Positions 34,790-46,543 are shown, counted from the first letter of the stretch. The stretch is DNA of 64,000 nt from Dryomyza anilis (GCA_951804985.1 OX638132.1:4197529-4261528); one strand, 5' to 3'. Numbers and translations: made by a program. Notes: generated from the sequence alone by a model not told the origin.

Positions 34790-35524
34790 CACAGAAAAAA
34801 AAAATCGTAAATATAGCCAAAAAGGTACACCAGCACATTCAAATTATTGCTAAAACTGCGCCGACTAAATAATTAATTGTATTAGCGTACATATTCATCA
34901 TATTAGCAATCGCATTTGCTGGCAACAGCTATGTGTATCCGCGTACCGCGTTGATGTTATAGCAGTGCGTGGTCGCTATAGCAGTCAGTGGTAGCTGTAG
35001 CAGTGCGTGGTCGCTATAACAGTGCGTGGTGTGTGTTCGTGTACTCGATTACAGCGCTGGTGATTCGTGAAATTGGTGAAATTCGCTTAGAATTAGAATT
35101 TTTAGTTGCAGTTCAAATTTGGTTAATTTCAAATGAAACGTTTATAGAGTTTGATCATACTCTATTGTGTCGTTGAAAATGATGATGATGGCAATAGTTG
35201 CATATTTAATTATGCTTCATCATCAGAAAAGTATATTTGTTATATACTTTCACAAGAATTTATATTATTCTTTTTTAATAAACTAAAAAAGAATTATAAG
35301 AATAATGTGAAAATATAAAATGGTTTTTAAAACGTCGACCATACCAATTAAATAATTTGCTACTTAAGCAAAATCATTTATTGGTATATTTTTGGACGCA
35401 AATAACATTTTTAGCGAATGTGTTTGCTCAATACATGAAAATGGCAAAAATGTTATTGCTAGACCAATGAATGGTATACAATTAATTTTGATTGCTGTAT
35501 TTACGTCGATAATTTTTGTCTGTG
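34790..35524. mobile_element. MITE-B copy carrying a foreign insert
   Basis: It starts CACAGAAAAAAAAAATCGTA with AATATAGCC and ends TGCTGTATTTACGTCGATAA plus TTTTTGTCTGTG, matching the ends of the 30.55-kb element. The two bases outside each end are CT. The left arm matches MITE-B through TATTAGCAATCGCATTTGCT. Then about 400 bp (34920-35340) unlike the family follows, richer in GC and holding a 20-bp tandem repeat, before MITE-B-like sequence resumes. This looks like captured or inserted DNA inside a MITE. Confidence 0.65.
34953..35032 (+). repeat. ~20-bp tandem repeat inside the MITE-B insert
   Basis: Four units of the type TATAGCAGTGCGTGGTCGC, with variants CAGTCAGTGGTAGC and CAGTGCGTGGTGTG. 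It is GC-rich compared with the host element. Confidence 0.8.
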
Positions 35525-35629
35525 CTTTGTAAAAAATAAAATTGAATTTATATTTTTACTGCAAAATATTTAAAAACAATTTCATTTTTCATTTTATGTC
35601 TTTTTTCATTTTTATATTGTACTATGCAG

Positions 35630-36190
35630 ACTAAAAGTGAAAGGATATATTCACTATGATCAACTGTTTGTAACACCTAGAAGGAGGCGAGAAAAATTAA
35701 ATATATTCTTGATCACTCCGAACTCCAGAATTAGCGATATCACGTTCGATCTGTGATCACGATTAAAGGAAAACTAGAAGAGCTAGTTCGATGAAACTAC
35801 GAAATTAGATTACTCATATATCTACGCTGCCTGGTATTGAAAATGGACATTCCCTGTTCCCTGTGATCCGATCAGTTATTTGCATATACCTCATATAACA
35901 CTAACATCTACTGGTGAGTTTAATTTCATATCGGCCGAAATGAACTTTATGATCAAATATATCAAAATAATGTCTTTCTTGCGAACTTACTTGTGGTGCT
36001 CTAAAAAAATCGAAATTCAGTAACCCTATCATTTTTTGCATGTGGGTTCTCAAATGAAAGGAAATTCTTTTAGTTTTTCAGTATTCGTAAACCTTGGGTA
36101 TCTCGGAACCACTTTAAACGGTAAACGCTCACATTATCTCATGTGTAGGGTATTTATTAGACGGCTTACAACGACTACAACTTTCTTTAT
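35630..36190 (+). mobile_element. DINE-1-like copy, diverged, plus strand
   Basis: ACTAAAAGTGAAAGGATATATTC, CTGTTTGTAACACCTAGAAGG, ATATATTCTTGATCACTCCG, ATTAGCGATATC, then AATCACGATTAAAGG-like sequence (here GATCACGATTAAAGGAAAAC), TGGTATTGAAAATGGACA and a GTGTAGGGTATTTATTAGACGG 3' region. The 3' hairpin is degraded (AGACGGCTTACAACGACTA). The (GTCY)n tract has been lost. Confidence 0.75.
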
Positions 36191-36855
36191 TTTTAACTAA
36201 ATTAAAAGTTTACTACATGCTGCAAAAAAAAAGGGCTCTCCCAAACATAATTTTGCAGGCATTAACATGTATGTTTGGAATTTTATGTAAACATAATATA
36301 TAATTGACTGATAAATCATTTGTAGACAGGGTTGTATTGAGGCTGAAACAGTGTTGTAATGAGCTCCGACTAACATTATAATATCACGGAAACATTTTAA
36401 TGTAGCCCCTTAAAATGGTGTATGTTCTAATGGAACCATAATAATTACTACATCCAAACAAAATAAATATTTGAACCGAAACATAAATATGTTCAAATTA
36501 AAACATGATTTTGAACAACCTGTATATAAATATGTTTCCAGTGAAACATATCAGTTGTTTCAGTACAAAAAGTAGTATGTTTGCATAGAAACATATATAA
36601 ATATTTTTGGAAAACCCCCTGAAAATAAAATAAAAATAAAATGTTGTTTTTTTTTTGTTATTTATTTTTATTAAAAATCTTTAAACATGCACAGTGGAAA
36701 ATTATAATAAGAGAATTTATATACAAATTTTTAAATGCATAAATAAATAATTGGTTTAAAACTGCAAATACAAGAGACAGCATCAATGAATGCACAATTG
36801 CACCAGCAGACGCTAAACCAGACGATCCAGGCTCGCTTTATATTTGGTACAATTA
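36191..36855. other. AT-rich DNA with AAACATAT palindromes
   Basis: 36470-36600 contains repeated GAAACATA/TATGTTTC and ATATGTTCAAAT motifs in both orientations, suggesting a decayed palindromic element. Ends could not be set. Nothing coding. Confidence 0.4.
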
Positions 36856-37008
36856 AAGGTGTTTTCAATAAGAGCGCTACAAAAGTTTTTTTCAAGGGTT
36901 TTTCAACAGGGACGCTACAAAAGTAGAGTGACAGGGACAGCAAACGACGCCATATTTCTTGCCGCTCTTTTGACATTTCTCTTCAGTAAGATTTGCCATT
37001 TCATGATG
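36856..37008. mobile_element. Two mariner-end fragments joined
   Basis: 36856-36892 is a left-end piece (AAGGTGTTTTCAATAAGAGC, GCTACAAAAG). It is followed directly by AAGGGTTTTTCAACAGGGAC at about 36894, which is the opposite terminus in inverted sense. That second piece runs through the 5' untranslated part and stops at the transposase ATG (37003-37008, CATGATG). So both termini point the same way, with no internal coding sequence. Confidence 0.75.
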
Positions 37009-37183
37009 CTAAATTCTGTTTGAAAATCTGATTTTTATTTGTGGTTTTTTCACATTCGTTTCAGAAATTATATACTGCACTATATTATACTCTGTTACTA
37101 TTAGTACTTTTTATAACACAATTTATATATATATTAAATTTACAAATAACAAAATTATTACCGACGCGAACACGTTTGCTCAA
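37009..37183. other. Short AT-rich spacer
   Basis: Nothing recognised. Confidence 0.4.
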
Positions 37184-37613
37184 CCCTAGTAGAAATTTGC
37201 CCGATGCGCCATCGGGAAATGATCGGGTTTTCGTTGGGTAAGCCCTATTAGAGAAAATATGATCATTGCCTTTGCATGCCCTTATCATGCTTACCATAGC
37301 AGGGTTTACATTATCTAAACAGTCAATGTTCCCGATCATAGCTACATTATTTGTTCCTCATAACGAAATTAGCATCAGACAATGATCGAAATTTAATGAG
37401 AGAAACCTTATTATGCTCGGGCTCTGGCAAGGCAATTGTCGGGTAAATAATAAAATGGGGAATTGCCCGATCAGTACATGATCATGGCCTGAGGTCAGTA
37501 CATGATTAGGACACTGTGTTACAAGGACATTATGGGCCTCGTCATATCCCGATCATCTCAAATAATGACATGATCACTTCATGACCATGGCCCTACCAAA
37601 AGTTCTACTAGGG
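37184..37613. mobile_element. 430-bp TIR element, CCCTAGTAGAA termini
   Basis: The left end is CCCTAGTAGAAATTTGCCCG. The right end on the minus strand is CCCTAGTAGAACTTTTGGTA. That is 11 perfect terminal bases with partial pairing further in. The interior is rich in GATCAT/ATGATC/CCCGATC words and lacks coding capacity. No clear target duplication was found. Single ends of the same type occur near 30462 and 31827, so the family is dispersed. Superfamily not assigned. Confidence 0.65.
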
Positions 37614-37615
37614 AA

Positions 37616-37935
37616 AGAACAACAAAAGACACGAACGCAGAAAATGCCTATCAACGAGTGTCAACTTTATATACAAGAATTAATTTTTTATTTTTTTTTT
37701 TCAAACATCAGTATGTTTAAAAAGACCCTATACATACTTCAAACGATGACAAAAGAGACATAGATGGAAAATTCTGCTCAACGAGTGCCAACTACGTATA
37801 CAAGAAGAATGTTGCAAAAATACATTTATTTAAATCCTATTTCTTTTTTGTTTGTTTATAAACATCAATATGTTCAAACGATGGCAAAAGATGGTGTAGG
37901 TAGAAAATGCTGCACAACGTTGTCAACTTCGTCAG
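37616..37935 (+). repeat. Three-copy tandem repeat, about 130 bp
   Basis: Each copy contains a GAAAATGCCTATCAACGAGTGTCAACT-like segment, seen at about 37640, 37768 and 37902 (AGAAAATGCTGCACAACG in the last). Each is preceded by ACAAAAGA/GCAAAAGA. AAACATCARTATGTTYAAA follows copies one and two. The copies are diverged. Confidence 0.65.
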
Positions 37936-38433
37936 TCGATAAATTATCGAATTAAGACGAGCGTGGCGAACATACGCTGTATTTAAATTTGATTAGCATT
38001 GTGTTTCGAAACATAGTTTTAACCAAGTAAATTGCCAAGAAACAGTTTATTCAAATGCAATTAAAATTGTAACATTTTTATGGTAAATTTGACAGATTCT
38101 GCTGGACAATATAATAATGTTTACACGTGAGCAAAAATAAATTCAATTTCTATTATAATTTAATTACACTTCATTCCTAATACATGTAGGGTATTTTAAT
38201 TACATTCAAACATATTCAAACAAATCTTTTTTATCCGTGTAGGTACTATAAAATTTCCCACGTGACCTCTCTGATTATATACAGGGTTATGTTTAAAAAA
38301 TAATTTTTAATAGATTTTCATAATAAATTAAATTTTAATAAGATTTTACCATAAGCTTCTACGTCGAAAAAATGTATATAGTCAAATTTGACTATATTTA
38401 TGTATATTTCTTATTTTTAAATACATTTATCTA
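37936..38433. other. AT-rich DNA, nothing recognised
   Basis: It contains TAGTCAAATTTGACTATA, a short perfect palindrome near 38378-38395. No gene. Confidence 0.45.
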
Positions 38434-38690
38434 TGTTTTAAGTACATTTTGTAGTTTTTAAATACATTTTGTAGTTTTTAAATACATTTTTCTAGTTTTT
38501 AAATAAATTATTCTAGTTTGTAAAAGAAATACATTTTTTTTAGTATTTGAATACAATTTTCTGGTTTTTAAATACATTTGTATTTGACTTAATTTTACTA
38601 CAGACTGTATTAGAAATTCGTTTTCTATAAAAATTGTAGCATGTATTTGATTTTTTAACGAACCCCAAAATACAAAAATTGAGTTCGAGT
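38434..38690 (+). repeat. Short tandem repeat within an ACTACAT-family copy
   Basis: Four or five units of about 22 bp, AGTTTTTAAATACATTTTGT, run to about 38600. They are followed by ACATTTGTATTTGACTTAA, TTTTACTACAGACTGTATT and TTTTCTATAAAAATTG, matching the order of the dispersed ACTACAT-rich family at 15.5 and 25.7 kb. Confidence 0.55.
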
Positions 38691-41600
38691 TTTTGATAAG
38701 AAGAATCTTTGAATGTTTTAGAATATCATAAGATATCGAATAATTTTGGATTGTTCAGCTATGTAATTGGTGCATTTTTATATAGAAATGTTTAAAAATT
38801 AAAAAATGTTTGAACATGGAGTGAAAACGAAAGCGCAATACGTTATCCTTATGTTGCCGCATATACTCTCTTTTTTTGAAATATTTAATATATAAAATAG
38901 ATGAAAGTCTACAAACAGAGAATATTTAATATATAGAAGAGTTTATATAACAACAAATAAATTAAGAGAGTTAAAGAGCGTTCAACATGACAGAGAAACT
39001 AAGACAACTCTGTCAATCTAGGTGGTGATTCAAATAACATAAGCGATTCAAGCGTGTAAAAAAGAGCAATTTTTTTATAGAGAAGAAAGTTAATCGAAAA
39101 TTAAATATATAAAAGTCTACAGAGTTTATGTAGAGTTTATCTGTTGAATCAGCAGTCTGTTCAACTTTTAAGGATTACATTATAGAAAAAGAAAATTTGT
39201 TTTTTAGTATTTACAAATTATATAAAATAAGTTTTAAAAAAATTTTAAGATTTATTATATACAAATTTTATAAAATAAAAATTTACAAATTAAAAAGAAT
39301 TCTTCAAGAGTTACGTCATCTACACAAGGCCCGAAGTGTAGAGTTTTTGTAAATGCAAAACACACCCTAAGGATTTTTACACGCTCAGAGCATTTATAGA
39401 ATTTTAAAACTCTTTAGAAAGATTTTACTCTTTTGTTGTCAAACTGAGCACACTCACAACATATGCTCTCCTCTCTTTCAAATACTTATACTTTCTCTTT
39501 TACTCTCCTTTGGAAATGCGCATTTCATTCCTCATTGTGACCTCGACGACGACGGCAACAAGTAGTTCTTTCGTTCGCCGACAGACACCAAAATGCCGCT
39601 GCGTGTGTATGTACAACAATGAATTCATTTATATTGCATAGCATACTTTTAGGCGCAGTTTATATAATAAACTGCCATATGTTTCAACGTTTACCCACTG
39701 TTTGTAAATTAAAAATGTATATATATTATTGAAAAAAGATGCGTTAATTTTTAACATAATTTTGAAATTTAATAAAATAAATTTCAAAATTATGTAAAAA
39801 ATACATTTTTTAACTCGGGAAAATTTTGAAAAATTAACACTCAGAGAACAACAAAATTAACGAAAAAAAAAAAAAAAATTCGAAAAAAATATAGAAAAAA
39901 ATTAAAAAAAAAAAATTATTTTCGAAAAAATATTTGTATTCAAAATTCTAAATATTCATTTACAACAATCCATATATGTCTGTCAATTTTTGAATGATGA
40001 TCTCAATTTTTTTACCATATGATAAGAAAAGGTAAATTTATCAATTGATACTTCAACTTTAAAAATGCATCAATTACTTTTTATAATTTTAATCAACAAA
40101 CTGGAAATTTAAATTTTTCATAAAAATGTATTTTGTGACTTTTCGTTCTACAACGCCGAAATACGAATTGCTCAAATTTCACAATATTAAAAAAAAGCGA
40201 GAGCAAAAACGAAATAAAGAACCATAATCCCTATTTCGATTGAATTACGTTCGAATTTCATAAAAAATTCGAAATTTGTAAGAAAACGTTTTTGAATGCG
40301 ATGTAGCTTTTAGGGTCAACCTAAAACTAGCAACATTTTATGAAATTCTTTCTTTGAACGAGTTGCGTATACGACATAGAAATATTGTATATATCATTTT
40401 GCATTAAAAGTCTCGCATTATACGTTTAGACTGATTGCATCAGCAAAACACAAAGCTGCTGTCACAAATCATGCCTTGAAATATGCAACGTTTGCATAAA
40501 CTCCCTAAAAGTTTGCTGGTTTTTTAATGCTGTTAATAGACCGCCCGAGGTGAAATGCTTGGATTGATAAAAATTCGTCAATTACCTACGTCGCTTGCAA
40601 GCAAGTACTAAATTTTGCAGCAGCACAAATTGTGGCAATGCATTTGCCAAAAATCTATATTAATTAGCGATGATTTTCGCAAAGGCAGTTATACGGTGCT
40701 GTGCCAAACATTTTAGCAATTTGTGAGATTATCGAGTAGTGGGTGAATGGTACTTGTTTATGGCAAAGTCAACCAGCGACAGCCGTTGGCAACACATTAA
40801 AACAGGCAGACATACGGGGATAGACAGACAGACAGATGACGATTATTCAATTTTGTCAATTGCTGTCGTCTGCGTCGTACTAGTCGTTGTAATTTTCAAC
40901 AACATGCAAAAACAAGTCAATTACTACACTGTGCAACATGAAATGCAATACTTTTGATAATCGATTGAGGAGTACTCAGTTAAACTGATGTTTTCGAGAA
41001 TTGTTGCTTCGCTTTGATTAGGTAGATGTATAAATAATATTGCAACTGATGATGTAGTTGTTACTAATGATAATATGTTTGCAGCTTATGTTGCTACGTG
41101 TTTTGTTGTTATTGCTGCCGCTAATGCTGTTTGGTTGCTGAGTGCTGGATTTAGTGTTGCTGCTGTTAACAAGCAACAGTAGCCAAAGTACAGCGCACAG
41201 TAAATTCATAAACATTCACTTATCAGCAGCATTAACAACAACAGACAGACACGTAATTAGCAAAATCAAAATTCAGAATTCAAAATTCAAAATGGCTGCC
41301 AACAACAGCAGACAAGGCAGCAGTAGCAACATTTAGCTGCCAATTGAAGCATCAAATACAATTATCATTGAAGCCTAAACAGCAACCATAATAACAGCCA
41401 AATCCCAATATCACATCAATGAGTTCAGTAAAAATGTTTTATTTTTAATTTAATAACTTCAAATATATTAAATTCATTGATGCTGCTTAAAGCATTAGTA
41501 AATTACAAAAACTTTTTATTTTTTTCATGTGTTTGGAAGCACAAAAAAGTCTGTTGTTATAACCAAATTTTCTTGGCTGATGGAACTGCCATATTTTGTT

Positions 41601-41694
41601 GACACTTGAAATACTATCGTGGACACACACATCAATTTTTTATAAACATTTTCTTAATTAGCTGTAGTGCAATCCTATTAGTTATAATCAGCTA
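38691..41694. other. Unique DNA, no gene seen
   Basis: Mostly AT-rich. 40420-41420 is GC-richer unique sequence with several TAATTA/ATTAGC sites and CAACAG-rich runs. The frames of 64-72 codons there include simple GACAGACAGACAG (about 40824). No gene supported. Confidence 0.45.
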
Positions 41695-41785
41695 TATACA
41701 TCGTCGTTGGCTCAGCAGTTAGTGTTCTGAACTCCAATTCAAAAAGTACCGGTTTCGAACCACGTTACGACTGTCAACAAAAAAA
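41695..41785 (+). mobile_element. tRNA-like SINE head
   Basis: TTGGCTCAGCAGTTAGTGTT is an A-box-like sequence, and GGTTTCGAACCAC about 30 nt later is B-box-like. The ends GTCGT/ACGAC can pair, but the T-arm and anticodon stem do not fold properly. It is therefore not a functional tRNA. The CAGTTAGTG/CTGAACT segment resembles the head of the SINE at 56.1 kb (minus). The body differs. Confidence 0.5.
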
Positions 41786-43849
41786 TTACAAATTTATTGA
41801 CTATGTCAAATTTCCGGCAGTCAATTTTTAGTTTCGGCACCGAGTACAGTACAACACTTCAGGGTTTGAAAGTAAAGGAAGCAGAGTAAACTCTCACTTT
41901 TCTTTGCTTTGCTGTTGAGCGGAAGCAAGAATTTGAAAATATTACAACAAAAGTGACACGATGCTTTAAAAGTGACCAACATTTGTATTTACATCGAAGG
42001 AATACTTTGAAAGAAAGCAATGTCATTTATTTCATTTGAGCAAAACTTTCAGATTTGAAATACTTTTCCTCCTTGTATTTGAAATTGTTCACATGCTTCA
42101 AATACTTTGCCTCCTTGAAATGTTTCACAATATTTATATTTTCTGTATTGAGCCAGCATTCAAAAAGCGAGAGTTTTTGAATCAGAAAGCATTTAAAACT
42201 CAAATAGCGTGATTTTTGGAATCGAAGCATTATTTAAAAAGTGATAAGTTAGAGTTGAATCGAAGCAACATTTAAAAAGCAAAGAGCGAGAGTTTTGCAA
42301 TTGCTCGAACAATTTAAAGCCTACAACAACGTGTGACATATTTAACAGTGGATGAACATATTTCATTCAAAAAAACATCTAAAATCCAGAAAGAATCAAA
42401 AAGGAGTGATATGCAGCTAATCCGAAACATTCTTATTTTAAGAAACAGATGCACTTAGTTATGAAAAAGTAACTAAGAGCAATTATTCTTATTATACAGA
42501 GCTTAATTTCTTAAGTATAAAAATTAGTAACTAAGAGCAATTGAATGGAATTGAGTTTTTGATGACATTATATTTCGCGTCGTTTGGTACCAAAATCATC
42601 CATTACCGAAGTATATACACTAGGATACCACGATTTAAACAATATATACGAATTAAAAACTAATGAAACGACTATAACTTATACAAAATTATACTATCAA
42701 TGATGAATTTCATAAATTTATCATTGCCAACCAATAAAAATAAAGTTAAAAATGTTTTACCGTTGAAAAATTGTTTTAAAACAACTTACCGTTAAAACAC
42801 TCAAACGTGTTTAATTTTAAATGAAGTCAAAATGTGTATCTTACCTGCAAATAAACAGAAAACGGTAGAAATGTTAGTACAGTGACACAACGAAAACAAA
42901 ACCAGCTGCGCTGTTGCTAAATTAATAAATAATTAAAAACAAATTCGTAACAAAAGTAATTCTGAGTAAATCGAAACAGAAGGACTGCAACTCACGACAG
43001 GACAGCTATAGTTACGAACTGCAGAAAATGTGGGGAAAACATAAAACTAGTTAATGAAACAAAACAAAATAAAAAAAAAAAGGTTACCTAGAGTTACCTC
43101 TACAATCTATAATCTCAGTTGTACATACCCCCCAGGAAACACAAAATCTGTGCTTGTTAAAAAAAAAATTCACAAAATGCCAACTCTAAAAGAATTGAAG
43201 CAAAACCAAAAAAAAAAAGATTGACCGTTGGTAAGACAACAAGGACGATGAGGATTTTGTGGGGGAAAAAAACGGTATTTCTGCCGACTGAACCGGAATG
43301 AAAATAAATGTTAAATAAACACCAACTACGAACTGCAGATGAAACAGCAGCCAAAACAAGGTTATAACTGGAGGTAGCTGAGTTTGTGCTACACGAGTGG
43401 CCGCTAACGTAGTTGACCCAAACGATCGACTGATCCGACATCAGCCCGCACCTCATCTATGACAGTGGAATTCTGTAGGCGGAGCCTGAGGAGATGTGGC
43501 AACTGAATTGCATGACGGTGGGAAAGGTAGCAGCAGTAACATCATCCGCAATAAACTGAAATTTTCATGTAACAACATTATTGTCGGGTGGTACAAGTGC
43601 AAGAAACCGGAACTAAATGGTTGCCTGTTGCACCAAGTTCCGGTGCTACTCGAATTTTTCTGTTGAAAACTTATGTAATTATTAAAGGTCCACTGCATTT
43701 GTCCAATCGCGTTATAGTTAAATTCGAAATGTAGAGCAGCATCGACGTTACCATAAAATAGATAAGGAATATCTGTCTAAATAACAAAGTTCGAGTATTG
43801 CTTTAAGCCATAGATATAAAAATTAAATGTTATCCATTCGAATAAACGC
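41786..43849. other. Unique DNA with a degenerate ~60-bp repeat; no gene seen
   Basis: 42150-42300 reiterates GCATTTAAAAAGCGAGAGTTTTTGA-like units three times. 43080-43720 is GC-richer, with 81-99-codon minus frames (43157-43456, 43453-43698) lacking any recognisable domain. I do not call them. Confidence 0.45.
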
Positions 43850-44990
43850 AATTTCAAACAAAAAATATTAATTTTCAATGAAAAAATGCAGTTTCAATTA
43901 ACAAAATTTTTGAATGAAAATATGCAATTTGAAATAAAAGTTGCATTTTCAAAGAAAATATGCATTTTTAAAGAAAATATGCATTTTCAGCGAAAATATG
44001 CATTTTTAATTAAAATATGCATTTTCAATTAAAATATGCATATTCAATGAAAATATGCATTTTCAATGAAAATATGCATTTTCAATGAAAATATGCATTT
44101 TCAATGAAAATATGCATTTTCAATGAAAATATGCATTTTCAATGAAAATATGCATTTTCAATGAAAATATGCATTTTCAATGAAAATATGCATTTTCAAT
44201 GAAAATATGCATTTTCAATAAAAAAAATATGCATTTTCAGTGAAAATATGCATTTTCAATGAAAATATGCATTTTTCGATGAAAATATGCATTTTAAATT
44301 AAAATATGCATTTTCAATGAAAATATGCATTTTCAATAAAAAAATATGCATTTTCAATGAAAATATGCACTTTCAATGAAAATATGCATTTTCAATGAAA
44401 ATATGCACTTTCAATGAAAATATGCATTTTCATTGACATTTTCATTGAAAAAGCATATTTTCATTGAAAGTGCATATTTTAATTTAAAATGCATATTTTC
44501 TTTGAAAATGCATATTTTCTTTGAAAATGCATATTTTCATTGTCTATGCGTGTTCAATGAAAATATGCATTTTCAAAGAAAATATGCATTTTCAATAAAA
44601 ATATGCATTTTCAATAAAAAATATGCATTTTTAATGAAAAAAATGTATTTTTAATGAAAAAAATATGCCTTTTCAATGAAAATATACATTTTCAATGGAA
44701 ATATACATTTTAAATGAAAATATGCTCTTTCAATGAAAATATGCATTTTCAAAGAAAATATGCACTTTCCATGAAAAATATGAATTTTCAAAGAAAATAT
44801 GCATTATTAGAGAAAATATGCATTATTATTACGAAAATAAACATTTTTAAAGAAAATATGCATTTTCATAGAAAATATGCATTTTCAAAGAAAATATGCA
44901 TTTTCAAAGAAAATATGCATTTTCAAAGAAAATATGCATTATTAAAAAAATATGCATTTTTAAAGAAAATATGCCTTTTCTAAAGAAACA
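43850..44990. repeat. 19-bp minisatellite (ATATGCATTTTCAATGAAA)
   Basis: About 60 tandem units over 1.1 kb. The most regular part is 44040-44420. Degenerate units lie at both edges (TTAATTAAAATATGC on the left, CAAAGAAAATATGC on the right). Each unit joins two small palindromes, ATGCAT and TTTTC(A)ATGAAAA, so self-pairing is easy. Open frames across it (NENMHFQRKYAF) follow from the repeat and are not genes. Confidence 0.95.
44428..44552 (-). repeat. Inverted block inside the 19-bp minisatellite
   Basis: Between these points the units read GCATATTTTCATTGAAAAT, the reverse complement of the flanking orientation (GCATTTTCAATGAAAATAT). Orientation switches at the CATTTTCATTGACATTTTC junction and back near TGTCTATGCGTGTTC. 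About six units are inverted. Confidence 0.85.
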
Positions 44991-45584
44991 AATGTATATT
45001 TTTAATTTTAATTGAAAATATATATTTCATAATCATTTCTTTTTTTATGTATTAAAAAATAGATAATAATAAAAAGTCAAAATACATTATAAAGAACAAC
45101 ATACAACAATTTTCAACATTTTTATGGATTCTACAAAAATTTAATATCCAGACATAAAATTAGTTGAAGCCGACTGACTAATTTCAGTGCCCAGCAGTCG
45201 CCAGCAACAATAATGTCGTCCGTCGAGAACAACCAAAATGTGTTGTGCAACAAATTGTTATTGTTGTCTGCAACATAATTCAATTGTGCTACTCACAGTT
45301 TTTAACTTTTTAAAAGCTTTTGGCTTTCAAAAATAATACACAAAATGTGCATAAATCACAGCATGTTGTATGAGACAGAGAGAGAGCAACTCAAAACGGA
45401 GAATTTATAAAACACAAAAACATTTGTTATCAGCAGGGGAGCAACATTTTCTTAAACTACTGCAACAGCACCAACAAGAACAACAGAATTGATGACGACA
45501 ACAACTAATAAATAAATTGACTAGGGTATCAAAAGCAATTGTTTTGAAATCTGCATCATCAAAAGCAGAACAAAGCTTTTATTA
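44991..45584. other. Unique DNA, no gene seen
   Basis: 45160-45560 is GC-richer with CAACA runs and a GAGACAGAGAGAGAGC stretch near 45375. Nothing coding. Confidence 0.45.
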
Positions 45585-46541
45585 CACCCAGAAAAAAATA
45601 CTATATAAATTGTTTTTTACTATTAAAAATATTCAATAGGATAAATTATTATTTTAATCGGAAAATACCATTAAATAATAGAAAATACCATGACATTGCC
45701 ATTGAGTTTATACGAAATTTTTATACCCTACACTAAGAGTGAAAGGGTATATTCAGTTTGGTACGCCGTTTGTAACACCCAGAAGGAAGCATCTCCGGTA
45801 TGGAAAAGTATATATATTCTTGATCAGCATGACCTCCTGAGTCGATTTAGCGATGTCCGTCTGTCCGTCTGTCTGTCCGTCTGTCTGTCTGTCCGTCTGT
45901 CTGTCCGTCTGTCTGTCTGTTGAAATCCCTAAGACTTTTAAAATTGAAGAGCTAGATAAATGAAACTTATAACTTAGATTACTAATATACCTACGCTGTA
46001 TGTGCGAAAAAATTGGCGAGATCGGTCCATTGTGACCTATGATCCGACCACTTATGTTCAAATACCTCATATAAAATGTACATATAAAGATCAATTTTTA
46101 TGTATACGTGCTTAGGTAAACTTTTTTGGTCAAATATATATTGATATCATGCTCAAATACATGATAATAATGTTTTCCGGCGAAAAGACTTGTGGTTCAC
46201 AAAAAAAAAAATCGAAATTCGGTACACCTACCCATTTGTAAATATGGGTATCAAATGAATGGAAATTCTTCAGCGATTGAATGTTTGTAGTTATTTTCAG
46301 GATTCGTATACCCTGGTGACCTATATATCACTTTGAATGGTAACCACACATATGTGTAGGGTATTTATAGTCGGCTTAGACCGACTATAATTTAGATAAT
46401 CCTAACTATCATAATTACACCTACTTTAAAATTTCCCATGTGATCTAACCTTCCCAACTGGTTTATTTTTTGTATACTATTAAATCAATAATTGTCCTAT
46501 TGACCAATTTTAATGGGATTTGAGGGAATTTTGTCTGTGTG
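45585..46541. mobile_element. MITE-C (TCAATAGGATAAATTATT family) split by a DINE-1-like copy
   Basis: The left end CACCCAGAAAAAAATACTAT and the right end ATTTTGTCTGTGTG are each bordered by TA (45583-45584 and 46542-46543). The arms pair in inverted sense: TTCAATAGGATAAATTATT on the left, AATAATTGTCCTATTGACC on the right. About 216 bp of MITE remain once the 740-bp insert is removed. A relative lies at 63.1 kb. Confidence 0.7.
45722..46461 (+). mobile_element. DINE-1/INE-1/mini-me-like element, near-intact copy
   Basis: It has the same start (TATACCCTACACTAAGAGTG), core, hairpin (46366-46389) and CTGG end as the 7.24-kb copy, and differs by only scattered bases. Exceptions are a shorter (GTCY)n tract (about 45853-45920) and about 14 extra bases around AAAAAATTGGCGAG. 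The closeness suggests recent activity of the family. The autonomous Rep/helicase partner is not in this window. Confidence 0.85.
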
Positions 46542-46543
46542 TA

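Noticed and set aside
36191..38245. One large composite element from the AAACATAT palindromes to the CATTCAAACATATTC sequence near 38200
   Set aside because: The proposed ends do not pair convincingly and no target duplication was found.
41700..41770. Possible tRNA gene (A- and B-box present)
   Set aside because: The T-arm and anticodon stem do not pair and the anticodon loop is irregular. It resembles a SINE head instead.
44433..44983. Frames of 73 and 89 codons in the 19-bp minisatellite
   Set aside because: Repeat-driven, with no composition or domain beyond the unit.
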